NCBI RefSeq assembly: GCF_014068355.1
Contig: NZ_CP059674.1
Coordinates: forward strand, 248,001-312,000
Length of the DNA: 64,000 nt
Source: Mycoplasma tullyi
Lineage (GTDB): Bacteria > Bacillota_I > Bacilli_A > Mycoplasmatales > Mycoplasmoidaceae
Direction of reading: 5' to 3'
The translations under genes and the position numbers were made by a program. The notes below the pieces were generated by a model. It did no database searches. It saw only the letters and a list, made by a program, of their open reading frames with translations, and was not told the DNA's origin. Each line of letters starts with the position of its first letter. Position 1 is the stretch's first letter. Positions 38,132 through 47,262 of this stretch are shown in pieces.

Positions 38132-39946
38132 ATGAAGTTAATAAAAAAATTATCGTTTGCTTTGTTAACAGCAGGTTTATCAAGTGTAATAGTTACATCA
38201 TGTAACTTTACAGTCAATAACCCAAAAAGATCAAATAAAACCGTTTTATTTCAAAGCGCACAGAATAATACTTTTCCTTTAGATCGATTAATGCACTCAC
38301 TTGTTGAGAAGTATAATAACGATCATAAGAATGATCCTAATTTCTTAAGAGTTGTTTATCAGAATGCTGATATTACTCAAGCTACGTCTGAGTTTAATTT
38401 GGCTAATTCTGTAGCTAATCGAATCAAGAGTAATGCTGATAATATTCCCAATATTATCTTAAGTAGTATTTCAGCGTCTTATTTGATTAACCAGTTCGAA
38501 CGTTTATTAGATGTAAATACCGATAGTTTTTTTAATTCTCAACCGATCATTAATCAGATTAACGAGATTACTAAAGATATTATTGGTGTAAATCATATAA
38601 GTCAAAACGCGTTGCCGTTTGATTTAACTGATTTAGATGCCCTTTATTTTAATAAGCCTGTGATGCAAAGATTGTTTGCATTATTTAAAGAGGGTGGTGG
38701 CACTATTGATGAACAATCAAAGATCTATAATCAGTTAAAAACAGACACTTCATTACCAGAAAGCAATTTTTGAGCGAAATTAACTTTAAAAAGTACTGAT
38801 GCTTTTAAAGATAAAAAGATTGATGATTCAACGTTTGATAATCTAGAATCAATCTTTAAATTTAGCAAGATGATATATGATGGTTTAAATCTAGATAAGG
38901 TTTCACCTGATAGTGATCAATCAATTTTAGAAATCGATTATGACCGTAATTTATTAACTAAATACCTATGAAATAAATTAGGTAATAATGAGCAAGATTT
39001 CTTATGAACGCTTAAAGCTGAAGCGAACGATCCTAAAAATTTTGTTGTTAATTTTGATAATTTAAAAAAGCAAGCAACGATCGATACAACTAAAAAAGCG
39101 ATCCAATTTTGGTATGACAATATTCGTGTTACTAGAGCAACTAATAATAAGGATATTCGATCAATTAAACTAAATAATAGTGGTCGATATGGATTTAGCT
39201 TTAATGATATCAGAAATAGCAATGCTGCTTTTGCAATTGGTCCTACAGTAACTCTAGGACAAGCTACTATTTCTAAATATAGTATTGATACATTTATTAA
39301 TAAAGAAAATAAAAGTGATCAGCAGATAATTAAAGAAGCTGAACAAAAGTTTACTCATCCACATGATATTTACTGAGCTCCACAAGTAACTAAAATGGAT
39401 GATAGTAATAAGAGAACTTATCAAATTGGCGGTTCTTATTTAATACCTATTTCTTCTGGAGATCCAGAAGTAGATAAAGCTACGATCAACTTCTTAAAAT
39501 ATTTATATTCAGGTAATAATGCAACCATAACTAATGATTCAGTAGTTGCCAAAATTGAAAATGGAAGTGGATATTTCGTGCCATTAAAAACTAACTTATC
39601 TCCAACAATTAACGAACAAAGAAAAACTGAGTTAAATAAGTTAGCTAACAAATATGATTTTTCTAAATTAGATGATGCTAGTAAAGTTGATATTTATAAA
39701 AATCAATACGAAGAGTGAGATAGTTATTATTTCACCCAAGCAGGATTAATCACTAGACAGGGGCTGGATGTTTTGTTAAAAGATCCGCAAAACGTTTCTT
39801 TGGTTAACGTTAAAAATGATTCAAAAACCGCTAAAATATTTAGGTTTATCAGTGATAATGTGATCAATGCAGCGGTACATAACGCTAAAACCAGAACACC
39901 TGATGAAATTATGGGTTTAATTAATAAGGAATTGGGTACGAATTAA
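38132..39946 (+). CDS. Lipoprotein, probable solute-binding component of an ABC importer
   Basis: The protein has 604 residues. N-terminus MKLIKKLSFALLTAGLSSVIVTSCNF is a lipoprotein signal with the cysteine at residue 24. The start at ATG 38132 is preferred to the in-frame GTG at 38123 because of the promoter spacing. The body has the look of an extracellular solute-binding family 1 protein (LPFDLTDLDALYFNKPVMQRLF; YQIGGSYLIPISSGDPEVDKATINFLKYLYSG). It is followed by an ATPase and two permeases, so it should deliver their substrate (sugar or glycerophosphodiester class). Substrate not decided by sequence. Confidence 0.8.
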
Positions 39947-39963
39947 GATATGGGTAAAGTAAA

Positions 39964-41112
39964 GTGTCAAAAACAATTTTAAATATCGAAAACGTTAACG
40001 TTTCGTATAACAAAAAAGTCGTTCTTAAAGACGTTAACGCTCAGATTAATGAGGGTGAACTTGTTTCAATACTAGGACCAAGTGGTTGTGGTAAAACAAC
40101 TCTTTTAAATACTATAGCTGGATTTATTAAACCTAAAGAAGGTTCGATTAAATTTTCAGATTTTAATGATCGCAATGATCTTGAATTGGGTTTTGTTTTT
40201 CAAAACTCAATTTTATATGATGAAATCAGTGTTTATAAAAACATCTACTTATCATTAATAAATTCATTTAATCAATATTATTCAACTTATTTAGATTCTT
40301 ATTTAAAAACTAATTCAATTGATCAAAAACAATACGATGAATTGAAGTCATTATTAAAAGAATCTCTTAACAACAAAAAAGTAAAAAAGCATTTTAGATT
40401 AAAGTTACTTTTAATTAATTTTGCGCTGTTTTTTAAGAATAATAAGAATTACTTCCATTTTATTAAGTCATTAAATAGTGCAATCAAAAACCGCATTCTT
40501 GATGTGGCTACTAGATTAAATATTAAAGATATTTTATACATGAAAGCTTCTAATCTATCTGGTGGTCAAAGACAACGTGTTGCAATTGCGAAATCATTAA
40601 TAAAACACGTGAAATTAATTTTATTGGACGAACCATTTGCTTCATTAGATGCCAAGATCAAAGAAAGTTCAAGAGACTGATTAAGAAATATTCAAAAAGA
40701 ATTTAATATCTCAATGATCTTAGTAACTCACGATCAAAATGATGCAATGCTGATTAGTGATCGAATTATGTTTATTAATAATAATACAATTGCTCAATTT
40801 GATCGTCCCGAAGTTATTTATAATTCACCAATTAATTTAGCTACAGCTAAATTTGTTGGCTTTCCTGAAATTATTAAGCTATCTGATAGTGAAAACAAAT
40901 ACATCAGACCAAGTAAGCTAAAAATCGAAAAAGATGAAAGTTCTCCAATAACAATTACCAATGTTCAAAGTATGGGTGCACAAGAAATTATTGAATTCAC
41001 ATCTGATCAATTTGTTGGAGCATCTAAAGTAATAGTTAATGAGAACGAATTTCAGCTTAATGACCATATCAAAGTATCGTTTGATGAAAAGAATGTGATG
41101 ACACTAGAATAA
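39964..41112 (+). CDS. ugpC: ABC importer ATP-binding protein (MalK/UgpC class)
   Basis: The protein has 382 residues. Walker A is GPSGCGKTT (about residues 39-47), Q-loop GFVFQNSIL, signature LSGGQRQRVAIAKSL, Walker B LILLDEPFASLD, H-loop VTHDQNDAM, then a C-terminal TOBE-like domain (KYIRPSKLKIEKDE). Between Q-loop and signature it carries about 100 extra residues (from the stretch FNQYYSTYLDSYLK to ILDVATRL), a feature known from mycoplasma homologues such as MG187. Start is GTG at 39964; the nearby ATG at 39950 is out of frame. Confidence 0.9.
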
Positions 41113-41115
41113 GTT

Positions 41116-42075
41116 ATGTTGCTTAATAAAATCAAAAAAGGTAAATCAAAACTTAAGTCAAATACGATTGGATTAATCTTATTAATTCCACTCCTTATAC
41201 TTTTATCGATATTTACATTTTTACCGATAATTTTATCGTTTATTGAATCATTTAAAGTCTATGCTAGACACAGCATGGTTAACTATACTTTTGGAATTAG
41301 AAACTTTACCCAATTAATTTCAGATAGTGAATTTAAGGATTCATTTCTTAATACCAACTTATTAATCTTTTTAGGTACTCCTTTAGTAATTCTCTTAGCT
41401 TTCATTATTTCATTAATATTTAATGAAATATCATCAAAGATTTTTAAAAACATTGCAGTTGTTTGTTTATTCTCGCAATTCTTTACTTCAGCATTTGCTG
41501 TGGGAATTTCATTCATCTATTTCTTTAGTACAAACAACGATGGTTTTAATCGATTATTTAATACTAGGATTAGGTTTACCAACGACTTTGAAGGAAGAAA
41601 TATCTTAATCGTTTATTTCATCTATTACGTTTGAAGATTACTTCCATTTAATGTTGTGATGATTAGTTTTAGTTTTTCAAGTTCACTAGAAAAATACAAC
41701 CGTGTGATCAAGATTGATCAACTTAAGTTCTGACATAAGGTTTGATATGTTTATTTAAAAAACTTTAGTACAGTGTTCTGATTAGTTTTATACGTTAATT
41801 TTGCTAACGCTGGATTATTTTATCCAGGGGCAGTCGTAGATACCAACCTACGACTAACCAAAGGTAATACTTTAGCTAGTTATCTATATGACCACATTAA
41901 TCCTAACGAAAGTTCTTCAGCACAATTAAACTATGCATTAGCAGCTGCTGCTAATATTGTGATCATAGCTTACTTGTCATTCTTATCTGTTAGTTTTCTA
42001 ATCATTAAAAAAACTAACTTTAAATATCTATTTAATAAATTAAAAAATGGGGTAAAAAAACATGAAAATAGTTAA
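41116..42075 (+). CDS. ugpA: ABC importer permease 1 (UgpA/MalF class)
   Basis: The protein has 319 residues and six membrane segments. It begins with a basic end and a long helix (IGLILLIPLLILLSIFTFLPIILSFIESF), typical of MalF/UgpA proteins. The EAA-like loop is SSSLEKYNRVIKIDQLKFWHKVWYVYL. Starts three bases after the ATPase and overlaps permease 2 by 14 bases. Reads through several TGA codons. Confidence 0.87.
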
Positions 42076-42901
42076 ACATCTCTTTTTTAGTTTAATCATT
42101 GTTGCATTAATCATTATTGTTCTATTCCCACTGTATTATCTGATTGTTTTATCATTAACTTCACGAACTCAGATTACTAGTGGGGTAACCAAGTTATTAC
42201 CTGATGGTTTTAATTATCAAAACTACCAGGGATTAATTAATAAAGAATTTGGTTTAGCGTTTTTATTAACCTTCTTATCAGTATTAATACTAATTGCGCT
42301 GAAGTTATCTTCAACATTATTAGCAGCTTTTGGTTTAAATAAAATATCTAGTAAATTTAGAAAAGCTTTATTTATCTTCTTTTTAATTACTTCATTTATT
42401 CCAGAGATTTCAATCTATCTTTACTTATTTAGTACGCTTAATGAGTTTGGTATTATTAATATCAATTCGTTATCGTTTGTCTTAGGTTTACCAATTTTAT
42501 TTTCATTTTTCATGTTGATGTTATTCTACAGCACGATTAATAAAGAATACGAAGCAAAGAAAAACTTAATGAAGATTGATCGAATCACTCCAATGCAAGC
42601 ATTTTGATCAGTTTATTTACCTAAATTAAAAGTTCCGATCTATTTATTAATTATCTTTACCACGATTGAAGCTTGGAACTCATTCTTATGACCTCAACTA
42701 ATCTTATCTGGTCGTGTTTATCAAGATAATATGCCAATTAATACGATTAGTACTTGATTCTTAAAACTAGGTTTTGTTGACCGATTAGATCTAATTAACA
42801 TCCGTGCTGCAGGAGCGTTTATCTCAACTCTAATTCCGTTATCAATCTATATAATCTGATCAAGAATCATTAATCGAAGAATGTATAAGATGGTAAGTTA
42901 A
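42062..42901 (+). CDS. ugpE: ABC importer permease 2 (UgpE/MalG class)
   Basis: The protein has 279 residues and six membrane segments. The EAA loop that contacts the ATPase is clear: INKEYEAKKNLMKIDRITPMQAFWSVYLPKLKVPIYL, in which the usual E-A-A...G...F..I.LP..P pattern appears. Last gene of the lipoprotein-ATPase-permease-permease operon, ended by a strong two-way terminator. Confidence 0.88.
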
Positions 42902-42938
42902 AAAAATCACATAAGCTAAAAGCTTATGTGATTTTTTT
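42901..42938. terminator. Bidirectional terminator between convergent operons
   Basis: AAAAAATCACATAAGCT and AGCTTATGTGATTTTTTT form a near-perfect stem with A-run before and T-run after, serving the plus-strand importer operon and the minus-strand operon that ends at 42963. Confidence 0.92.
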
Positions 42939-42962
42939 CTTAATTAATTATTTAGGAATTAT

Positions 42963-43454
42963 TTATTGATTAACTGTGTTAAGGAATTCTTGGATTTCTT
43001 TGCTACGATCTTGACTTAATTGATATTCAGCAAAACCGTATGAACCAGCTACTTCAGCACCAAAGAAACCTAATACTTCAGCTAAATTTTCTCTTACCAT
43101 TGGTGCACCTTTAGCTCCAGGAGTAGCTGCAACAACGTAAGCTTTCTTATTTTTTAATCATTCCTTGTTAAGAGATAGTCAGTCTAAAATATTTTTAGCA
43201 AATCCAGGTACATAACCATTGAATTCAGGAGTTACAAAGATCACTTTATCATAAGATGATAGTTTTTCGTGAAGTTCAGTCATCTTAGCTGGAACATTAC
43301 CAGCAGTATCACTAGAAACTTGAGGAACGTCGTATTCAGCTAAGTTAATTAAATCAAATGAACCTGATTTAGCAATTTTAGATGCTAAATCATAGTTAAT
43401 AGATTTACTTACATCACTGTTTGAACAAGATAAAACGATTGTATTTGTTTTCAT
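42963..43454 (-). CDS. NADPH-dependent FMN reductase family flavoprotein
   Basis: The protein has 163 residues and a flavodoxin-like fold. It begins TIVLSCSNSDVSKSINYDLA (phosphate-binding loop). The family's PEYN motif appears as [22 protein letters not shown], and KNKKAYVVAATPGAKGAPMV matches the following block (K-P-x2-L-x5-G-x-x-G). The stop is found after reading TGA as Trp at two sites. Last gene of the minus-strand cluster, 14 bases after the 116-residue gene. It may supply reduced flavin or detoxify quinones; the partner is unknown. Confidence 0.85.
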
Positions 43455-43468
43455 AAGTTTTTTAATAT

Positions 43469-43819
43469 TTAATTGTTATTTTTTTCTCAATTTAAAAATT
43501 CTTTTTCAAGCTTGTCTCTAGTCTTTTTGTATTGTGTTTTGAAACTTTCAACAAACTTGGTGAATACAGTATAAAGGGTTTTAAAAATTATGTTGTTTTC
43601 TTGCTCTTCATTTAGAGGTTCTACCTCTAAATTGAAGGTATTATCCTCATTACGATCTTGTTCGATATGACTTGCTAACTTAATTAAATCCGTTTTAAAA
43701 TCGGGTTTATCACCGTTTTCAGAGAACACAAAACTTAAAATAACATGACTAGGTTTTTTAACTGAAACTAAATTAACTAGATAATCATTTTCATCTTTTT
43801 TAAATACAAGTTTATACAT
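43469..43819 (-). CDS. Small protein of unknown function in the PHP-ATPase cluster
   Basis: The protein has 116 residues. The N-terminal half is beta-like (MYKLVFKKDENDYLVNLVSVKKPSHVILSFVFSE). The C-terminal half is a charged helix (KTLYTVFTKFVESFKTQYKK). No signal or membrane segment. It starts five bases after the ATPase stop with a good ribosome binding site (GGGAG), so it is translated with it and could be an accessory or inhibitor subunit. It ends after a TGA-encoded Trp (LNWEKNNN). No family recognised. Confidence 0.7.
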
Positions 43820-43824
43820 TATTT

Positions 43825-45498
43825 TTATTTTCTCCCTTTTTTATTAACAAGAATTGAATGACGTGTTTCTAAAGCTTCAATTCCACCCTCTAGATAGTGG
43901 GCTGAAGCGTTTTCATTTACTACTTCATCTTCGATGATTTCTAATTTATCGTTTAAATTAGATTGACGGTATGAATTTTCAATATCATTTGTTCTAAATG
44001 AACAAACTGTTGTTGTTTGTGGATCGGTTAAGATCCCAGTGTTTGAGTTGTGTGTAACAATGAATACTTGGGCGATATCTTTATTTTCTTGGATTGCTGG
44101 TATTAGTGTTTTAGCAATCGTATAACTGTCGATATTATCTTCAGGTTGATCTAAGAATAAGATTGATGATTGACAATTTTTAATTACACGACTAACACCA
44201 TAACTTGATCTCGTTCCTAATGAAAGCTTTTCATAATCTTTACCATCTAATAAAACAGTAATCTTGTCTTGAAGATTTTCTTCAAAGTGATTTTCTAAAA
44301 TCTGTAAGATATATTTTTCATCATCTAGATCATGTTTACTCTCTTTGTTTAGAAAATAATTTATCCATTTAGTTCAATCATTTAACGTATTTGGTTTATA
44401 TAAAAGTTTTGAAAATATCTTATACAAAGGAGCTTCATCTTCATCAGATTCACCTAAATCATAATCAAGATCAATTTGAAATTGAATATCGGGATCGATT
44501 TCGCTTATAGCTTTGTGCTTGATATGAATTTTAGAAAAATCTGAAGATGTAAAATAGTCAAAATAAGCAAAGTTTGTAGCTAACTCCTTTGCAATTGCAC
44601 CAAATTTATCTTCTAATCCTGAGCTAAATGATGCAATTCTTCGATCTGTTTCTTGAGAATCATTTAGGTGTTTTTCATAAGCTTTAATTGTGCTACTAAC
44701 TGCATCATATTTCACGTTATCTAAAGTTTTATCAATAATGTAATTAGCATGCAATTGAAGTAAACTAAGCACTTTTTCAATGATTTCTTCGAATTCTTCA
44801 TCACTAAAAAGATCGATTTCGTCAGATCCAGGTTGATATTCAACAACATCAGCTAAATAAGTCGCCAAAATATCATACAAGCCTTTATGAGCATTAATAA
44901 AAGTCTGATTGTTTTCTTGTCGTGTACGATTTAATGAATTAGTTAATAGCTTTTGAATTCGTTCTAATAACCGCTTATTTTTATCGTTTTTTAGTTTAAA
45001 CAGATCTTCAATGTTAAGTTCGTTTAAATTTTTAAAGAGTTGTTCTAGCTCTTTGAAGGTTTTAAAATAACCATTAAAATATCTACTTAAACCTTTTGCG
45101 ATATTAGTACAGCTTTCTTCTAAAAAACGAACCTTTTCCTTTTTAAAAGTAGCTGCTGTATCTAATTCTTTTTTAATCTTGTCATCTTGAACAACGATAT
45201 CGTTTCTTTGTTCGTCTTTTGAAGCTTTTGTTCTTTTATTGCTTCAACGTCTTTCATCCTTGTTTGAATAAACAAGTCTTTCGACGTTAAAACCAAAAGT
45301 TTTAGCTATTTGGTTGATGTCACTGTCATAATTGGAATAATTCGCATGTAATGCGTATAAGATCTTTAGTAGTGTTGATTTTCCACCACCTTTAGTTCCT
45401 ATTATGACATTAACACCAGGCAAAAACTGTAATTTGTATTCATCAGAACTGTCACTTAAAACAAGTTCTTTTATATATTTTTTCTCGTCACTAATCAT
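43825..45498 (-). CDS. SMC/AAA-like ATPase, ATPase half of a split TrlF-type PHP-ATPase system
   Basis: The protein has 557 residues. Walker A GTKGGGKSTLLKIL lies at residues 33-46 (preceded by LQFLPGVNVIIG). A long charged, partly coiled-coil middle follows. At the C-terminus there is a degenerate ABC-type signature (EKLSLGTRSSYGVSRV), then the Walker B region SILFLDQPEDNIDSYTI and the sensor histidine in VFIVTHNSNTGI. The DQPEDN-x-D plus THN pattern is the hallmark of the ATPase domain found fused behind PHP domains in TrlF-type proteins. It follows the PHP gene by 66 bases. Likely uses ATP to control the PHP enzyme; target unknown. Confidence 0.85.
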
Positions 45499-45517
45499 AG
45501 ATTAATCATTAATAATT

Positions 45518-45544
45518 TGATTATATAAATAGTTAACTATTTAT
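45518..45544. promoter_or_regulatory. Perfect AT palindrome before the ATPase gene
   Basis: ATAAATAGTTAACTATTTAT is a perfect 20-base palindrome in the 66-base gap between the PHP and ATPase genes. It could be an operator or a small mRNA hairpin that sets the ratio of the two products. Confidence 0.4.
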
Positions 45545-45564
45545 TAATACAACCTATGTCAGAA

Positions 45565-46260
45565 CTATAAATAAAGTTGAGTTTTTAAATCTTCAAAGGT
45601 AATTAATTGATCTTTTGCAATATTGATTTTAGTTTTAGAAGCCATCTTATCGTATTTTTTAATGTCGTGACAATCACTAAAAAAGACTTGTTTGTAATCA
45701 ACATTTAAACGATCCTTGATCGCTTTAGATAATCGTTTTTCATTACCTTCATTAACTTCAACATATCTAACGACATCAAGAACATCTTCAAAGTCTTCAA
45801 ATGAACATTTCCCGGATTTACCAACATCAGGAATAATAAAAAAATCAAATTGAGCTTTTTTAAATTCTTTTACAAGTAAATTTAAATTAGCACCAAGTTT
45901 GTTTTGTAGTCTTCTAACTAATAATTTCAATTCATTTAACCGTTCAAGATCAAGATTATTGTTAAAGATGAAATTGCAATCTGCCTTGGGATTAGTTGAT
46001 AGAATCCTAAATTCAACACCAGGAAAGATCGCAATTTTACGATCTTTAATTCTTTCAATTAAACCCTTTAGTTCAAGATAAAACTTATCACTAAAAATAT
46101 CGTGATCGGTAAAGCTAAAAGCCCCAACGTTATGTCTTTTTAGTTGGGTTAAATAATAATCAGCACTGTAGGCTGATTTTGGTGTTTGTTTTTCTCCAGC
46201 GTGTCGAGAATGGTGACTGTGAAGGTGTAAATCGACTAATTGATAATCAAAGTTATTCAT
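45565..46260 (-). CDS. PHP-domain phosphoesterase, partner of the ATPase
   Basis: The protein has 231 residues. PHP motifs with metal ligands are intact: DLHLHSHHSRHA (motif I, residues 10-21), FSFTDHDIF (motif II), FPGVEFRI (the Glu ligand), and VFFSDCHDIKKY (the last Asp/His site). The usual third-motif histidine may be replaced, since FFIIPDVGKSGK stands where an H-P is common. It lacks any polymerase or ATPase domain, which sits in the next gene. Starts 13 bases after the HAD gene. Substrate unknown: phosphoester, nucleic acid or nucleotide. Confidence 0.87.
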   Translation of the reverse strand: MNNFDYQLVDLHLHSHHSRHAGEKQTPKSAYSADYYLTQLKRHNVGAFSFTDHDIFSDKFYLELKGLIERIKDRKIAIFPGVEFRILSTNPKADCNFIFNNNLDLERLNELKLLVRRLQNKLGANLNLLVKEFKKAQFDFFIIPDVGKSGKCSFEDFEDVLDVVRYVEVNEGNEKRLSKAIKDRLNVDYKQVFFSDCHDIKKYDKMASKTKINIAKDQLITFEDLKTQLYL

Positions 46261-46273
46261 TAGTTAACAAATC

Positions 46274-47167
46274 TTATTTTAATAAGAATTGGTTAATGAA
46301 TTTAGCTACACCTAAATTTTCACAATTATCAGCTTGATATTTAGCAAAAGTCTTATAAACATCTTTTGCATTATTAACGGCCACACTAAGATTTGATCAT
46401 TTAAATAGATCAACATCGTTGTGATTATCCCCAAAACATACGGTGTTATCTTTGGTAATTTTGTTATTGAAGTTATTTTTTACTCAGAAGATCCCACTAG
46501 CTTTAGATTCATTTGGACGAATCACCACATCTTGTTTGTATTTGGTAACAGTAACATCACCATAATTATTTAGATCAATGAAGTAGTCAATCTCACGTTG
46601 GTTAAGTGGTCTTAGTGCAATTGGCTTGGTACTAATCGTAATTGCTGTAATCTGATCATTATAAAAATGACTAACCTTGCTTAGATCAACATATCTTAAT
46701 TTGAACATCTCATTATGATATTTTTCATTAAAGAATTCATCTTGTAAGGTTCATCAAGATTTGTTTTTAGAAACATACACACCAAAAGGAGTGTTAATAC
46801 TATATGAAATGTTTTTGAACTTCTTAGCTAAAACAATTAATCGATCGATTACGTTTTTATCAATATAAGAAGCCTTAACACATTTATTATTAATATAAAC
46901 ACATGCTCCATCATCTGTAATCGTAGGTAAATTAAACATTTGGGTTTTTTTTAATAATGGATATACCTTACGATAATCTCTTCCAGTAGCAATCCCGGTA
47001 TAGATTCCTTGTTTAATTAGTTTTTGAAAAGCTTCAACTACTTCATTAGGAACATCGAATAGATCTTTATAGTTTTGACCTTTATATAAAAATTTAGCAT
47101 CCTTTTTAGATGTAATGATCGTATCGTCTAAATCAGTATAAACGAATTTGGTATTTCTTAAGCTCAT
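46274..47167 (-). CDS. HAD superfamily phosphatase, Cof type
   Basis: The protein has 297 residues. Motif I FVYTDLDDTIITSK (catalytic Asp pair), motif II ATGRDY, the type IIB cap in between, the lysine of motif III (probably in the segment GIFWVKNNF), and motif IV CFGDNHNDVDLF. These proteins hydrolyse sugar phosphates or other small phosphoesters. First gene of the minus-strand cluster. Reads through several TGA codons, including a WW pair. Related in type to MG265. Confidence 0.87.
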
Positions 47168-47262
47168 ATGTTAATTAGTTAAGATTATTTTAAAATACAA
47201 TAATCGATAAATTTAAAATTAATAATAATAAATTAATAATATAAGATATATAGCTAACATAA
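47168..47262. promoter_or_regulatory. Divergent promoter region
   Basis: A 95-base AT-rich gap between the HAD gene (minus) and the 978-residue protein (plus). TATAAG near 47240 may serve the plus strand and TAAAAT-like boxes the minus strand. No certain -35 boxes. Confidence 0.35.

Noticed and set aside
43825-45498. ATPase as a RecF or SMC chromosome protein
   Set aside because: It lacks the SMC hinge and length, and RecF lacks the DQPEDN motif; pairing with a PHP gene favours the TrlF-type reading.
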